This document shows, one piece after another, positions 28,387-39,686 of a stretch of DNA of 64,000 bases. This DNA comes from an uncultured Synechococcaceae cyanobacterium. Its GTDB lineage: Bacteria > Cyanobacteriota > Cyanobacteriia > PCC-6307 > Cyanobiaceae. Below the pieces are notes generated by a model. It searched no databases. It saw only the letters and a list, made by a program, of their open reading frames with translations, and was not told the origin of the DNA. How positions within the stretch are numbered: the stretch's first letter is position 1; every line of letters starts with the position of its first letter. A program made the position numbers and the translations under genes. Location: positions 62,001 through 126,000 of the forward strand of contig CACPJY010000001.1 in the NCBI GenBank assembly GCA_902634405.1, read 5' to 3'.

Positions 28387-31300
28387 CTATCCGGTATTAC
28401 GCATCCCCGCTGCAATTCCATTAATGGTTAAAAGAGCTCCTCTAAGTAATTCACTGCGGCTATAAGTTCGACTATCTCCATCAGCACCTGGAGCTTCACT
28501 CATTGGTGGCTGGCGATTCTGATCTCGAAGACGACGCAACAAAGCTACTTGTAAAAATCCTAAAGGAACAATAGTTCTATTACGCAAATCAACTGATAGC
28601 TGCAATGCAGGGTCTGCTGCTAAAAGCCTTGACTGTCCAGTAATTTCCATAACCAATGATCTAGTTCTAGTGTATTCCGTAGAAATTATTTGAAAGATTT
28701 TGTTAAACGCGTCCCGATGGTCAGCACCACCCAAGCTATTCACATAATGATGGGCTAAATCAAGATCAACCTTTGAAAGTGTCATTTCTACTTTAGAAAT
28801 CAACATACGGAAAAAAGGCCATCTTTGATGCAACATGCGCAACAATTCAATTTGAGCTGGATCAGCTTCAAGTTCGGCTTCTAAAGCCGTACCTACTCCA
28901 AACCAACTTGGCAAAAGAAACCTACTTTGAGTCCAACCAAACACCCATGGAATAGCGCGCAAACTGGAGAGGTCCTTTGAGCCACTTTTCCTTCGGGCAG
29001 GTCTACTAGAAATCTGCAACTTACTAATTTCTTCAATAGGAGTAACTTGCTGAAAAAAAGCTACTAAATCAGGGTTGTCATGAACCAAAGCTCTGTAATG
29101 CTCCCTTGAACGGGCGGCTAAGCGAGTCATTAATTGATTCCAGTTCTCTGTAGCATCTAATTGGTTTGTGACAAGGCTATTCTGCAAGACAGCTGTTGTA
29201 ACCGTTTCGAGGTTATATAGTGCCAGCTCAGGAAGGCTGTACTTGGAAGCCAAGACTTCTCCTTGCTCTGTAATTTTAATTCTTCCCTGAAGTGTTCCAC
29301 TTGGTTGAGCAAGAATTGCTTGATAAGCAGGTCCGCCACCCCTCCCTACGGAACCACCTCGTCCATGGAATAGACGTAATGCAACTCCTTGTCGACTAGC
29401 GAGATTCTGCAAAGCTATCTGAGCTTGATGAATCTCCCAATTACTAGAAAGGAATCCAGAATCCTTATTACTATCCGAATATCCCAGCATTAACTCCTGT
29501 AATTGATTCGAATGCTCACCAACACGTGGCAACAAGTCTCGATAAATAGGGTTCTGAAAAAGCTCATCCATCACTGATGGAGCACGTTGCAAGTCTTCAA
29601 CAGTCTCAAACAAAGGAACTACAAGCAAATCTGACTTGCCTGTGCTGGGATCAACAACACCAGCCTCTTTAGCTAATAATAAAACTTCCAATAAATCAGA
29701 AGCAGTATGACTCATTGAAATCACATAAGTCCGACAAATTCGACTGCCAAATTCTTCCTGTAGACGATGGAGCATTCTAAAAACTGAAAAAGTTTCTGCC
29801 GTATTTGATGACCAAGTAACTTCAGAAGGGATCAAAGGTCTTCGAGTATTTAATTCCGCTTGCAACCAATTAAATCTCTCAATTTCGTCCATTTCATCAT
29901 ATGGCTTTGGAAGTTTTAAATATCTGGTTAATTCATCTATAGCATCACTATGCCGAGTACTCTCTTGACGAATATCTAAACTCGCTAAAGAAAACCCAAA
30001 AATTCTAACTTGGGTTAACAAAGTATCGAGTGGTTCACAACTAAGATCTGTACTTACTAGACTATTTCTTATCAGTTCAAGATCACTTCTGAATTCAGCT
30101 ACTGAGCCATAATGGAGAGCCTCTCCTGAATTCGGAATTTTAGTAATTGGATTAATTAGCTCAGGGATGGTCTGCCAACCTGAATCAGCAAGTTGTTGAT
30201 TTCTAAGCTTGGTAAGTCGAAGGCGTTCAAGGGTATAACTCAACTTCAATCGATAAGGCTCTAGTCGATAACGAGCTGCTCTCTCCTCATAAACCTCCGG
30301 GAAATGAAGCCTATCCATTTCAAGCGACTCTAAAAGAGGAGCACTGACCTGACTCCATTGCATCGAAATACTCAATTGATCTCGAAGATCTTGAACTGCA
30401 CTGATATAACGCTCAAGCATCAATTTTCTTTGATAACAAGCTGTTCTCCAAGTGATTTCAGAAGTAACAGAAGGGTTGCCATCTCGATCAGAACCTACCC
30501 AAGAACCGAAGGTGCAAAAAGCCGCTTGAGGGATATGAACATCTGGATAACTTGATGCTAATGCTGCTGTAATTCGTCGACGCAATTGGGGCATTGCATC
30601 AAACAAAACCTGCTGAAAATAATGAAGCGCATAATCCACCTCATCAAGCACTGAGGGTTTGAATTGATGTAGTTCATCCGTTCTCCACCAAAGGCGAATC
30701 TCTTCTTCAAGCTCTAATCTGAGGCTTTCCTTCTCTGTAGGAGAAACAACTGATTCAGATTGCAATTGTTGTAGCAAAGTTGCAACTCTCCTCTGCTTAT
30801 GACGAACAGTGTGACGTACAATTTCAGTAGGATGTGCAGTAAAAACGAGGCGAATATCAAGCTCTTGAAGAAGAGTCTCTAATTGAGCAGGAGGAACATT
30901 TAATCGCCTTAATCTTTCAAATAATTCTCTAAAAGTAGCTGGATCAGTCTGACTCGCCAAAGGCGGGGCAAATGGATCCAATGACTCATCAGAAATAATA
31001 TCTTTAGATCTATTAATGCTTTCAAGATAACTATCCTCCTCAATCCGTTGTTCTAGAATATTAACTAATTGGAAATAAAGAGAGAAAGCTCTTGCTGCAG
31101 AAATTGCCTCTGCTAAATCCATTTCTCGAATTAATAAAACAATCGCAACACTGGTACTATTCTGATCAGATCCTTCCAAAGTCATTGGATCACTTAGCTG
31201 TTTTAACCTCAATAATCTTTCAGCCTGTTCAGGGGGGCATTCACTCCGTAAAACTGTTTCCCAAAGATCTTCTACTAATTCAAGTCTTTGCTCTAATAAT

Positions 31301-31416
31301 CGAGCAGTGTTCCTTGAAGCATGGTTTTCAACAAGCTGATCATTCTCATTTCCCATAAAAATAGAGTGCGTATTCGAATCGCCACCTGATCGAATTTTGG
31401 AATTAGGTTTTATCAT
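28387..31416 (-). CDS. ppc: Phosphoenolpyruvate carboxylase
   Basis: PEPC adds bicarbonate to phosphoenolpyruvate to form oxaloacetate, the main anaplerotic route feeding amino-acid synthesis in cyanobacteria. The 1009-aa protein has the catalytic His in [13 protein letters not shown], the loop [16 protein letters not shown], the glycine-rich [17 protein letters not shown], and ends in the conserved GMRNTG. Its ATG overlaps the gshA stop by one base (TAATG), indicating a shared transcript. Confidence 0.97.
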   Translation of the reverse strand: MIKPNSKIRSGGDSNTHSIFMGNENDQLVENHASRNTARLLEQRLELVEDLWETVLRSECPPEQAERLLRLKQLSDPMTLEGSDQNSTSVAIVLLIREMDLAEAISAARAFSLYFQLVNILEQRIEEDSYLESINRSKDIISDESLDPFAPPLASQTDPATFRELFERLRRLNVPPAQLETLLQELDIRLVFTAHPTEIVRHTVRHKQRRVATLLQQLQSESVVSPTEKESLRLELEEEIRLWWRTDELHQFKPSVLDEVDYALHYFQQVLFDAMPQLRRRITAALASSYPDVHIPQAAFCTFGSWVGSDRDGNPSVTSEITWRTACYQRKLMLERYISAVQDLRDQLSISMQWSQVSAPLLESLEMDRLHFPEVYEERAARYRLEPYRLKLSYTLERLRLTKLRNQQLADSGWQTIPELINPITKIPNSGEALHYGSVAEFRSDLELIRNSLVSTDLSCEPLDTLLTQVRIFGFSLASLDIRQESTRHSDAIDELTRYLKLPKPYDEMDEIERFNWLQAELNTRRPLIPSEVTWSSNTAETFSVFRMLHRLQEEFGSRICRTYVISMSHTASDLLEVLLLAKEAGVVDPSTGKSDLLVVPLFETVEDLQRAPSVMDELFQNPIYRDLLPRVGEHSNQLQELMLGYSDSNKDSGFLSSNWEIHQAQIALQNLASRQGVALRLFHGRGGSVGRGGGPAYQAILAQPSGTLQGRIKITEQGEVLASKYSLPELALYNLETVTTAVLQNSLVTNQLDATENWNQLMTRLAARSREHYRALVHDNPDLVAFFQQVTPIEEISKLQISSRPARRKSGSKDLSSLRAIPWVFGWTQSRFLLPSWFGVGTALEAELEADPAQIELLRMLHQRWPFFRMLISKVEMTLSKVDLDLAHHYVNSLGGADHRDAFNKIFQIISTEYTRTRSLVMEITGQSRLLAADPALQLSVDLRNRTIVPLGFLQVALLRRLRDQNRQPPMSEAPGADGDSRTYSRSELLRGALLTINGIAAGMRNTG

Positions 31417-32555
31417 TACAAAAGTACCTCTTCTTGTTTTATTGGAAGCTCTTCAGCAACCATTTTTCTTATACCTGCTTGAATAACTTCTTGAAGAGTT
31501 TTCCCATTAGATAAGTCTTTTATCCAATACATAGCTTGATTCCCTTTTTCTAACAGTCCATGCAATGGGACGAGATGCTGTTGCAAATCAAATTCAATCG
31601 CTATAGGAGTAACCTCATCAATAATTTGCTCTAGCCAGTTTCTACAGGTTAAAGCGGTGCCATCTCTCCAATGATTCAATCTCGCATCAAAACTTTTAAT
31701 AGCAACTGCTGCATCATTCTGATCACTTAAGGTAGCCAATTCTTTCGGAGTGAGGCTACTAACAAATAAAGGGTCAAGTTTCTCTGGATATTTCAGGATA
31801 CCAAGTACTCTTAACTCTAATAATGCAGTAACTGCCAAAAGAGTTGCAGGGTCTGAAATTAGATCACATATTCTTAACTCCAACCTATTTAATTCATAAG
31901 GCCTTCTCGGTCCGTTAGGCCTCACAGAGGTCCAAAGATGCCGCTCATTGTGCATTGTACGATTTTCCAATTGCTCCTCAATCCATTCGACATAATGTCC
32001 ATAACTTAAGAACAGTGGGACGTTCTCAGGAGTCAAAGGGAATTGACTCCATCGCTGGGAATGGTTTGCAGTTCTAACCCCATCAAGAAAAGGCGAGCTG
32101 GCACTTAAAGCAAGAAATAAAGCCGCCTCACACCTTACGAGTCGCAATGCAGAAAAAAGACTTTTAAGATCATTAATCCCTAAGTTAATATGAACACTTG
32201 CAGTTACTACTCTTGTCCCATAAGTCTTCTCAATAAAATCATGATATGGGTTGTCAAGATCTGAACGTTCAAAACAATTACTATTCCCCAAACTAAGAGT
32301 ACTACCTGGTAGAAGAGTTAATTTTCTAGGAGCCAACCACTTCCTAAGTTTTCTCCTTGGGGCTATTAAAGCTTCTGTCAATAATGAATAATCTGATAAA
32401 GGTTGTGTAATAAATTCAAGATTTCTCAGGTCTGGCTCTTTTACAAAATCAGAAAGATCTCTTGCAACATTTGCAGAGACCCCAACATGCTCCCCGCTCG
32501 GAGTGCCAGTAAAAAGCTCTACTTCAAAACCTTTAAGTAAAAGCTGATTAATCAT
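31416..32555 (-). CDS. gshA: Glutamate-cysteine ligase, cyanobacterial type
   Basis: This enzyme makes gamma-glutamylcysteine, the first step of glutathione synthesis. The 379-aa sequence matches the cyanobacterial GCS family: early [19 protein letters not shown], then [12 protein letters not shown] and [14 protein letters not shown]. It is translationally coupled at both ends, overlapping trpE by 4 nt upstream and ppc by 1 nt downstream. Confidence 0.9.
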   Translation of the reverse strand: MINQLLLKGFEVELFTGTPSGEHVGVSANVARDLSDFVKEPDLRNLEFITQPLSDYSLLTEALIAPRRKLRKWLAPRKLTLLPGSTLSLGNSNCFERSDLDNPYHDFIEKTYGTRVVTASVHINLGINDLKSLFSALRLVRCEAALFLALSASSPFLDGVRTANHSQRWSQFPLTPENVPLFLSYGHYVEWIEEQLENRTMHNERHLWTSVRPNGPRRPYELNRLELRICDLISDPATLLAVTALLELRVLGILKYPEKLDPLFVSSLTPKELATLSDQNDAAVAIKSFDARLNHWRDGTALTCRNWLEQIIDEVTPIAIEFDLQQHLVPLHGLLEKGNQAMYWIKDLSNGKTLQEVIQAGIRKMVAEELPIKQEEVLL

Positions 32556-34078
32556 GACTCAAAAGATTTTGATTCCAAACAGGCAAGAGCGGTAAGCATC
32601 GCCCTTGCCTTATTAAGAGTCTCCTGATACTCAGAAGAAGGGACAGAGTCTGCAACAATCCCAGCTCCTGCTTGAACCTGAACAACAAAACCACCTTTAT
32701 CATGAGGCCTTACAACCATAGTTCGAATAGTTATTGCAGTATTAAGTGCTCCTGATAAATCCACTGATCCATAAACACCGGAATAAGGGCCCCTCGATTG
32801 ACTTTCGAGTTCGTTAATCAACTGCATTGCCCTTATTTTTGGAGCACCGCTAACTGTTCCTGCAGGGAATGAAGCCATTAATAAATCCCAAACGTCTTTA
32901 TCTTTTGCCAGCACTCCTTCTACTTCGCTAACTATATGCATTACATGGGAATATTTTTCAATCACCATTAATTCCTTTACTGAGACACTGCCAGGTTCAC
33001 AGACGCGTCCTAGATCATTACGGCCTAAATCAACCAACATCACATGCTCAGCTCTTTCTTTTGGATCAGATAAAAGTTCTGATTCCATTTTCCCATCATG
33101 AAATTGAGTCTGACCTCGTTTTCTAGTACCTGCAATAGGACGCAAGCTGGCACGAATCCTCCCATCTAACGGTTCAGCCTTAACCATTACTTCTGGACTA
33201 GATCCAATTAATTGCCAATCGCCAAAATCAAAAAAGGCCATATATGGAGAAGGATTGACCATACGAAGACTTCTGTACATATCTAGTGGTTGTTTTGTGC
33301 TATGTGCCTCTAAACACTGACTAAGAACCAACTGAAACACATCGCCTGCTGCGATATGTTCTTTGGCAATTTCAACAGCTTTCTCAAATTGGGGCTTAGT
33401 GCAACTACTCCTAGTTGAAGGCTGGACATCTACATCAGGATTCCATTTAAAAGGAGGCGTATTAGGAAGTTGTCCTGTCATCTTCCCTTTTAGCTCTTCC
33501 ACCTTGGAGATAGCTTCCTCCCATGCAAAATCCACTGATTGATCCTTTGTTAAATCTGCATAAGAAACTGCAGTGATTAACCTTTTAACTTGATCAATAA
33601 TGAGTGTGCTATCCATTAACATCCAAATTCCATCAGGAAGAGCATTCTTTTCCGCTAAATGAACAGGAACAGTTTTTTCAATCCACCTAATCAATTCATA
33701 ACCCCACATGCCATAAAGTTGGCCTAAGGGAGGCAAATCTGGTCTTGGAGCCGTTCGATAGGGGGCGAGCCAGTTACGAAGACAATCAAAAGGATTGCCA
33801 ACAACTTCTTCCACTTCTCCACTTCTATACCGTCTTTTAATTTGATCACCATGTGCAGTAGCTAACCACAGTGGATTAGTTGCTACAACGCTCCACCTCC
33901 CAAGGTTTTCGCCACCCTCAACAGACTCAAGCAACACTCCAGGTGAATTATTCAACCCCACTTTCAACCAGGTTGAAAGTGGGGTCTCAAGGTCTGCAGG
34001 CCAACTAGAAGCTACTGGCACAAAAGTGTACCCACTAGCAATTGCCTTGTTAAATTTTTCTCGTTCTAAATTTCTCAT
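32552..34078 (-). CDS. trpE: Anthranilate synthase component I
   Basis: TrpE converts chorismate to anthranilate in tryptophan synthesis. The ATG at 34078 (MRNLEREKF) gives 508 aa; the track start is TTG. The N-terminal regulatory part is followed by the chorismate-binding domain: DVFQLVLSQ, IAGTRKRG, DLGRNDLGRVC, FPAGTVSGAPKIRAMQ and VQAGAGIVADSVP. The typical N-terminal Trp-feedback motif could not be confirmed. It lies 67 nt after psaD. A 9-bp stem overlaps its start codon. Confidence 0.94.
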   Translation of the reverse strand: MRNLEREKFNKAIASGYTFVPVASSWPADLETPLSTWLKVGLNNSPGVLLESVEGGENLGRWSVVATNPLWLATAHGDQIKRRYRSGEVEEVVGNPFDCLRNWLAPYRTAPRPDLPPLGQLYGMWGYELIRWIEKTVPVHLAEKNALPDGIWMLMDSTLIIDQVKRLITAVSYADLTKDQSVDFAWEEAISKVEELKGKMTGQLPNTPPFKWNPDVDVQPSTRSSCTKPQFEKAVEIAKEHIAAGDVFQLVLSQCLEAHSTKQPLDMYRSLRMVNPSPYMAFFDFGDWQLIGSSPEVMVKAEPLDGRIRASLRPIAGTRKRGQTQFHDGKMESELLSDPKERAEHVMLVDLGRNDLGRVCEPGSVSVKELMVIEKYSHVMHIVSEVEGVLAKDKDVWDLLMASFPAGTVSGAPKIRAMQLINELESQSRGPYSGVYGSVDLSGALNTAITIRTMVVRPHDKGGFVVQVQAGAGIVADSVPSSEYQETLNKARAMLTALACLESKSFES

Positions 34079-34123
34079 TAAGGGATCCTCGCAGCCCAAG
34101 GAGTGCAGCTAAGAATCCCTTAA
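34078..34123 (-). promoter_or_regulatory. Stem-loop abutting the trpE start codon
   Basis: On the minus strand TTAAGGGAT and ATCCCTTAA form a 9-bp stem with a 28-nt loop, in the psaD-trpE spacer. The right arm includes the A of the trpE ATG. No U-run follows, so simple termination after psaD is not well supported. It could hide the trpE initiation region. No Trp-rich leader peptide was recognised. Confidence 0.35.
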
Positions 34124-34145
34124 CGTAAACAACGAAATTAAAAAA

Positions 34146-34577
34146 TTAATTGTCGTGTGTTTGCTTGCCAGTGAATTTCAGGCTAGCAGGGTTTGGATTC
34201 TGGCCAATACGACGTGGATTGTGGTTGACCATTGAACGACCTTCGTTCACTTTTTCTGGGAACACTCCATCCTTGGGATGAAGGTATTCAGTATCTCCTC
34301 CGGGGAAAATACGATAAATCTTGTAATCCTCAATACGTGGCTTGAAACTACTACGTAACTGAGTTCCAAGTGCTAAGCACTGCTCTTTTCGGGCGAAATA
34401 CATAATGTTATCGCCCTCATTCATGATTGCCGCACCTCCAGTTGGCAGCTCAAAAGCTTGCGATTTACCACTAGACCAAGTGATAGCGTACTTTTCTTCG
34501 GTCTCTGCGGAATTAAGAAGTCCCCCAGTACTACCTATGGACTGTGGAAGGTTCCCTTTAAGGGCCGGATCTGTCAT
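34146..34577 (-). CDS. psaD: Photosystem I subunit II
   Basis: PsaD is the stromal-side PSI subunit that docks ferredoxin. The 143-aa protein begins [20 protein letters not shown] and contains EEKYAITW, the [11 protein letters not shown] segment, [21 protein letters not shown], and ends in [12 protein letters not shown]. Length is typical. The 130-nt region upstream (34578-34707) should hold its strong promoter. trpE follows on the same strand. Confidence 0.97.
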   Translation of the reverse strand: MTDPALKGNLPQSIGSTGGLLNSAETEEKYAITWSSGKSQAFELPTGGAAIMNEGDNIMYFARKEQCLALGTQLRSSFKPRIEDYKIYRIFPGGDTEYLHPKDGVFPEKVNEGRSMVNHNPRRIGQNPNPASLKFTGKQTHDN

Positions 34578-34707
34578 GGCTGTCCTCGGAAAATCGGAAT
34601 GCCGTTACTAGTACCAAGTATCACTGAGTTTTGTGCCATATGGGATTTCATGTTGACAACCTTCACACCCGTCAACAATCCAACAGGTTGTTGCATTAGA
34701 AAAAACA

Positions 34708-36039
34708 TCAAGCAATTGGGAAAAAAACTGTTAAGCCACTATTCCTTCTATGGGTTAAGCGACCGCCAAGACTGGCAAAAAGCTGTCTTGTGGCAGCTTG
34801 ACTCAACTCAAGACTTCCCGTCTCAGGGTTCCAACTCAAAACAGCTCCCACTTCAGATTTCTCCATTTGCGGAAATTCATCTGAGTCATCAACGTTTGAT
34901 GTTTGACTGAAAATATCTAGCTTGAGACGCTGACCAGCCACTGCAAGCTTCAATAAAACTCTTGCTCCAGAAGGTAAACCTCTACAAATTCTGTCCAGTA
35001 ATCCTCCTAACATTGGCTCCAACCGTTCTGAATTACTTAGTACTTCAGGTAAATCAGGAGTTATTTCTAGAAGGAGGCTGATCCCTCTCCGCTCCAACTG
35101 TTGATTCCATGCTGGATACAAAAGCTTCAACATGGCCCCTAGGTCTGTTCTTGCAAGTTGCGATTCTTCTAATGGCTGCCTATGAAGTTCAGCCGCATTA
35201 AAAATCAACCCAAAACGATCTATCTGCTCTGTACACTCACCATCAATATCTTGCAGATGATTAATCACTTCATTTGGAAGATCATTTCTTCTTAGCAATA
35301 AGCGAATTAAAGTCCTAATAGTGGCCAAAGGAGTCCTGACCTCGTGAGTGAGAGCCTCAAGCAAAATAAGTTCTGAACTGGGGTCTTTACTCGTTTTATT
35401 TTCTTTGGTCGATCCCTCTGACAAAGTCTGAACAGTCAAACTAGGAGCCATTGAGGCAAGGCGCTCAGAAAGACGCAACCAAAATATCTGCTCAATACTT
35501 TCCGAGCTTCTTAATTGCCCTAAATCCGCCAAAGCGTTTCTTAGTTCAGTTGCTTGGGAAGGATCTTCTATGTCCAATCGATTATCAAGGATCCGCAAAA
35601 GATCCGACAGCGTTTCAGGATCACTGCGCATGATCAAATTACGCTTTGCTGATTGCCCGTTTAAAGCAAGCGCAATTTGGATCTGAGGAGTTAATAGCAA
35701 TAACAAAGGGTCCTGGCCATCATCCTTCCTTAGAGGGAAACGTTTATAGGGCAAATCAATATTCCTATTTGCTTCTTGAACTGAAAGGGCTTGTTCAGGG
35801 GGTAAAAGACTTGCTTGAGGTGAATGAATATGGAGAAGCTCTTCAGGCGCCCAAACCCATCCCTGCAGACGTTCTAACAATCTTGGTTCATAAAGTGCTG
35901 GCAGAGGGGCTGCAAGCCAAAGTCCTCGATCTGGTTCCATAGGAAGCAAGATGTCCTCTTGCAAAGTGGCCAAAGCAGCCCACCAAAGCCTTCGCACTGT
36001 TGGTTCATCAACCCTCCCTGACGGAAAACCTTCTGCCAT
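34708..36039 (-). CDS. Sensor histidine kinase with degenerate ATPase
   Basis: A two-component sensor protein of 443 aa from the ATG at 36039 (MAEGFPSGRVDEP). The track's longer form starts at TTG and overlaps rodA. The H-box is LTHEVRTPLATI (about residue 235) in a normal dimerisation domain. The N-terminal 200 residues contain no recognisable PAS or membrane segment. In the C-terminal part I find no N-box Asn and no DxGxG G1 box; GGLLDRICRGLPSG sits where the N-box is expected. It may be a pseudokinase or phosphatase. It is conserved next to psaD by recollection only. Confidence 0.7.
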   Translation of the reverse strand: MAEGFPSGRVDEPTVRRLWWAALATLQEDILLPMEPDRGLWLAAPLPALYEPRLLERLQGWVWAPEELLHIHSPQASLLPPEQALSVQEANRNIDLPYKRFPLRKDDGQDPLLLLLTPQIQIALALNGQSAKRNLIMRSDPETLSDLLRILDNRLDIEDPSQATELRNALADLGQLRSSESIEQIFWLRLSERLASMAPSLTVQTLSEGSTKENKTSKDPSSELILLEALTHEVRTPLATIRTLIRLLLRRNDLPNEVINHLQDIDGECTEQIDRFGLIFNAAELHRQPLEESQLARTDLGAMLKLLYPAWNQQLERRGISLLLEITPDLPEVLSNSERLEPMLGGLLDRICRGLPSGARVLLKLAVAGQRLKLDIFSQTSNVDDSDEFPQMEKSEVGAVLSWNPETGSLELSQAATRQLFASLGGRLTHRRNSGLTVFFPIA

Positions 36040-36074
36040 CCTTTCTTGAAGAGCAGCATGCGAGAACTGAAAAG

Positions 36075-37352
36075 TCAAAATATTTTGCTCGTCGGATGGC
36101 CTCTTCGCGCAACAGAAAGGCAAAGACCGAGAGACATGAAATTAACCAATAATGCAGATCTTCCATAACTCATAAAAGGAAGAGGAATGCCAGTGACCGG
36201 ACCTAATCCAATCGTCATAAAAATATTCACCACAACCTGAAACATCAACATAGTTCCAATACCAACAACAATTAACGATTCGAAGTCACTACTTGCTCTC
36301 CGAGCAACTTTTAGTAAATAAATCATTATCAATGCAAATCCAATAACCGCGAAGACAGTTCCTAAGAAACCCATCTCTTCTCCCAAAGCACTAAAGATAA
36401 AGTCTGTATGTTGCTCAGGGATAAAACGAAGTTTGGTCAATTTCCCTTGCAGCAAACCTGTTCCAAACAGGCCTCCTGAACCGATGCCAACAGTACTTTG
36501 AAGCAAATGGTAACCACCACCCAATGGATCCTTGGATGGATCTAAGAAAAGAACAAGACGATCTTTTTGATAATCCTTTAGCCCATGCAGCCATAGCCAT
36601 GGGGTAATTGAAGCGACGAGAACTTGCAAACCTATTGTCAAAGATGCGGCCCATCGTCGAAATGGGAGTGAACGGTAAGCGAAAACACCCATTAGAGGCA
36701 TCCATATAAATAGGGTCAATTTCGACACGCCAACCAAAATTGCAGTTATCAATCCAGATAGAAGGAGCACAACCCATTCCAAGGGCATTCCTGACCAATA
36801 AAGCATTGTCAACAAAACTGCACCGAATACTATTGAAGTCCCCAAATCAGGCTGAACAAATACTAAAAACCAAGGCAAAGAGATGAGAGTTAATGGTCGA
36901 ATCAGATCGACAGGACGTTCTACAGGATGCTTAGAAAGTACTGAAGCTAAAAGCAAAATTGCTGCCAATTTTGCAAATTCAGATGGTTGCAAGTTAAACC
37001 CCCCAATGCTTATCCAACGCTGAGCACCCAAAGCAGAAGTTCCTATTAAACGAACTGCTATAAGGCTTAAAACAGTTAGAAAATAAATTGGGATTAATAG
37101 TGGCTGCAATCTTCTGATAGGAAGTCTTGCCAAACCAATTGCAAGCAATACTCCAATACCAGCTGTTATCCAGTGGTTATACCAATCTGCATAATTAGCT
37201 TGTCGTTGAGTACTAGCAATCAAAATTCCAGCAATCATGACCATAATCAATGGAACAATCCAAAGAAGAAGGTTTTTCTCTTTACTTGATTTATTTGATG
37301 GGTAAGGAATGTATTGTTTTGCGTTTCTTCGCCGTAAAAACCCAAATGTCAT
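36075..37352 (-). CDS. rodA: RodA/FtsW-family peptidoglycan polymerase
   Basis: A SEDS-family lipid II polymerase/flippase. The 425-aa protein has about ten membrane helices. The family motif LQPSEFAKLAAIL is near residue 120, followed by the conserved PDLGTSIVFGA and the C-terminal MTIGLGPVTGIPLPFMSYGRSALLVN. The N-terminus has a basic cytoplasmic tail of about 30 residues. RodA is favoured over FtsW from the GLGPVTGIPLP region, not proven. It is 7 nt after mrp, so cotranscribed. Confidence 0.9.
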   Translation of the reverse strand: MTFGFLRRRNAKQYIPYPSNKSSKEKNLLLWIVPLIMVMIAGILIASTQRQANYADWYNHWITAGIGVLLAIGLARLPIRRLQPLLIPIYFLTVLSLIAVRLIGTSALGAQRWISIGGFNLQPSEFAKLAAILLLASVLSKHPVERPVDLIRPLTLISLPWFLVFVQPDLGTSIVFGAVLLTMLYWSGMPLEWVVLLLSGLITAILVGVSKLTLFIWMPLMGVFAYRSLPFRRWAASLTIGLQVLVASITPWLWLHGLKDYQKDRLVLFLDPSKDPLGGGYHLLQSTVGIGSGGLFGTGLLQGKLTKLRFIPEQHTDFIFSALGEEMGFLGTVFAVIGFALIMIYLLKVARRASSDFESLIVVGIGTMLMFQVVVNIFMTIGLGPVTGIPLPFMSYGRSALLVNFMSLGLCLSVARRGHPTSKIF

Positions 37353-37359
37353 TTTTGAA

Positions 37360-38430
37360 TTAATTAAAAACCTGCTCTATCAGCTTTTGAGCTAACTCAT
37401 TAAAAACCTTTGCTGTGAAGGATTCAGGATTCTTCTGAATGATAGGTCTTCCTTGATTTCCTGCTTCTTGAACAGGCATCTCCATAGGAACTTTCGCTAA
37501 AAGCGGAACATCATATTCATTAGCCAATTGCTCACCACCACCAGAACCAAAAATTGGATAATTGTGCTCTGGTTGATCAGGAGGAATAAAAAAACTCATA
37601 TTTTCTACAACGCCTAAAACTGGTACTGCCATTTGCTTAAACATTGCCAACCCTCTTCGAGAGTCTTCTAAAGAAACTTTCTGAGGAGTAGTCACAATTA
37701 CGACTCCAACCATGGGAACTGCCTGAGCGAGAGAGAGTTGAGCATCTCCTGTACCTGGGGGCAGATCAACTACCAAAACATCCAATTCTCCCCAAGAAAC
37801 TTGATAAAGAAACTGCCTAATAATTCCATTAAGCATCGGCCCTCTCCAAATAACAGGCTGATTTTCATCAATAAGAAGTCCCATCGAAACCATTGCCAGC
37901 CCACAAGTCTTAATTGGTTCCATACGCTGCTCGGAGCCATTACCAGTCACTTCTGGGGTTCGATCTCCAACCCCAAGCATTGTTGGGGTATTGGGTCCAT
38001 AAATATCAGCATCCAACAAACCAACCTTCAATCCTGATTGAGAAAAGGCACAAGCAAGGTTGACGGCAACTGTGCTCTTGCCTACGCCTCCCTTACCGCT
38101 GCTTACTGCAAGAACACGCTTCACGCCAGGCACAGCTTGAAGAGGGGCAGATTGCCCATGACCTGCCTGGCCTATACCTCCAGCTCCAGATGATGCACCT
38201 AACTCGATTTGAACTTCCTTAATACCATCTAATGACTGCAATAAATCACGTGCCTCTTTCGCCAAACGATCCCTTTGAGCTTGGGCATAATCTGGCAAAG
38301 TCAAACGAAAAATTATTTTAGGATCGATTACTCTTATCTGATCCACCCATCCAAGTTCTACAACTGAGCGGCCTGACCCAGAATCTTTCACCCGATTAAG
38401 AACTATCTTGACCTGGTCTGGAGTTGTCAT
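37360..38430 (-). CDS. mrp: Mrp/ApbC iron-sulfur carrier ATPase
   Basis: A Fe-S cluster scaffold/carrier of the Mrp/NBP35 family, 356 aa. Residues 1-95 form a MIP18/DUF59 domain. The deviant Walker A is SSGKGGVGKSTVAVNLA (about 110-126), followed by GLLDADIYGPN and VVDLPPGTGDAQL. The CxxC pair of some Mrp proteins is not visible. It is the first gene of a minus-strand run with rodA and the histidine kinase, and is divergent from hemF. Confidence 0.93.
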   Translation of the reverse strand: MTTPDQVKIVLNRVKDSGSGRSVVELGWVDQIRVIDPKIIFRLTLPDYAQAQRDRLAKEARDLLQSLDGIKEVQIELGASSGAGGIGQAGHGQSAPLQAVPGVKRVLAVSSGKGGVGKSTVAVNLACAFSQSGLKVGLLDADIYGPNTPTMLGVGDRTPEVTGNGSEQRMEPIKTCGLAMVSMGLLIDENQPVIWRGPMLNGIIRQFLYQVSWGELDVLVVDLPPGTGDAQLSLAQAVPMVGVVIVTTPQKVSLEDSRRGLAMFKQMAVPVLGVVENMSFFIPPDQPEHNYPIFGSGGGEQLANEYDVPLLAKVPMEMPVQEAGNQGRPIIQKNPESFTAKVFNELAQKLIEQVFN

Positions 38431-38548
38431 CCCTTCTATTTAGATAAGTAAGATCCTAGTTCTTGGATCATTTTACTAACGCATAATTTCATTATGTAGG
38501 AACTAATTTTAAAACCTCAGACAAAACACAATTTTTTGAAAGATTTCA

Positions 38549-39670
38549 ATGCTCCGCTCTCTACTTCGTAAAGCTTTTACAAACCCAAATAATTCCAAAA
38601 CTAAACTGCATGGAATCCAAAAAGCTAATAATTCATCTTCCTCATTGTCATTGCCTCCTAGCGACTCCCGTATTAGCGCTAAAAATCTAGTGCTGGAACT
38701 ACAAGATGAAATTTGCAGTGGGTTAGAAGAGCTTGATGGGACTGGCACATTCCAAGAAGAATCATGGGACCGTCCAGAAGGAGGGGGTGGGCGTTCTCGA
38801 GTGATGCGAGAAGGCAAAATTTTTGAGCAGGCTGGAGTTAATTTCTCAGAAGTCCACGGAAAAGAACTACCACCCTCAATCCTTAATCAAAGGCCCGAAG
38901 CAAAAGGCCATCCGTGGTTTGCAACAGGTACCTCAATGGTCCTACACCCTAAAAATCCTTTCGTTCCTACTGTTCATCTAAATTATAGATATTTTGAAGC
39001 AGGTCCTGTTTGGTGGTTTGGTGGAGGGGCAGATCTCACCCCGTTTTACCCCTTTCTGAACGACGCTCGTCATTTCCACACAATTCATAAACAAGCTTGT
39101 GATTCAATAAGCCCCAACCTTCATAAAGTGTTCAAGCCTTGGTGTGATGAATATTTTTATCTCAAACACAGAGCTGAAACCAGAGGTATCGGTGGCATTT
39201 TCTATGACTATCAGGATGGATCAGGAAAGCTATATAAAGGTCAACAGCCGAATGGAGCTGCAGCAAGTATCGATAAAGAAATAGGTTCTCAAGTAATGAG
39301 CTGGGATCAACTATTTAATTTGGCAAAAGCGTGTGGGAAAGCATTTATTCCTGCATATATACCAATTGTTCAAAAAAGAAAAGATCTTGAATACAATTCA
39401 GAGCAAAGGGAATTTCAACTTTACCGAAGAGGTCGTTACGTAGAATTCAATTTAGTGTGGGATAGAGGAACAATATTTGGCTTGCAAACTAATGGAAGAA
39501 CAGAATCAATATTAATGTCACTACCACCAATGGCCCGATGGGAGTATGGCTTTAAGCCTAAATCAGGAACAAGAGAGGCCCTTTTAACAGAGGTTTTTAC
39601 ACGTCCCCAAAATTGGCTAGGTGATAACAGTCTGGAAGCAAAATGCGAGCCACATCAAGCCATTGATTAG
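38549..39670 (+). CDS. hemF: Coproporphyrinogen III oxidase, aerobic
   Basis: HemF makes protoporphyrinogen IX with O2 in heme and chlorophyll synthesis. The 373-aa protein has a 40-residue polar N-terminal extension before the conserved core. Signatures are [42 protein letters not shown] and [13 protein letters not shown], with [21 protein letters not shown] near the end. It is divergent from mrp with a 118-nt spacer. Confidence 0.97.
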   Translation: MLRSLLRKAFTNPNNSKTKLHGIQKANNSSSSLSLPPSDSRISAKNLVLELQDEICSGLEELDGTGTFQEESWDRPEGGGGRSRVMREGKIFEQAGVNFSEVHGKELPPSILNQRPEAKGHPWFATGTSMVLHPKNPFVPTVHLNYRYFEAGPVWWFGGGADLTPFYPFLNDARHFHTIHKQACDSISPNLHKVFKPWCDEYFYLKHRAETRGIGGIFYDYQDGSGKLYKGQQPNGAAASIDKEIGSQVMSWDQLFNLAKACGKAFIPAYIPIVQKRKDLEYNSEQREFQLYRRGRYVEFNLVWDRGTIFGLQTNGRTESILMSLPPMARWEYGFKPKSGTREALLTEVFTRPQNWLGDNSLEAKCEPHQAID

Positions 39671-39686
39671 ATAAAATCAATCAACT

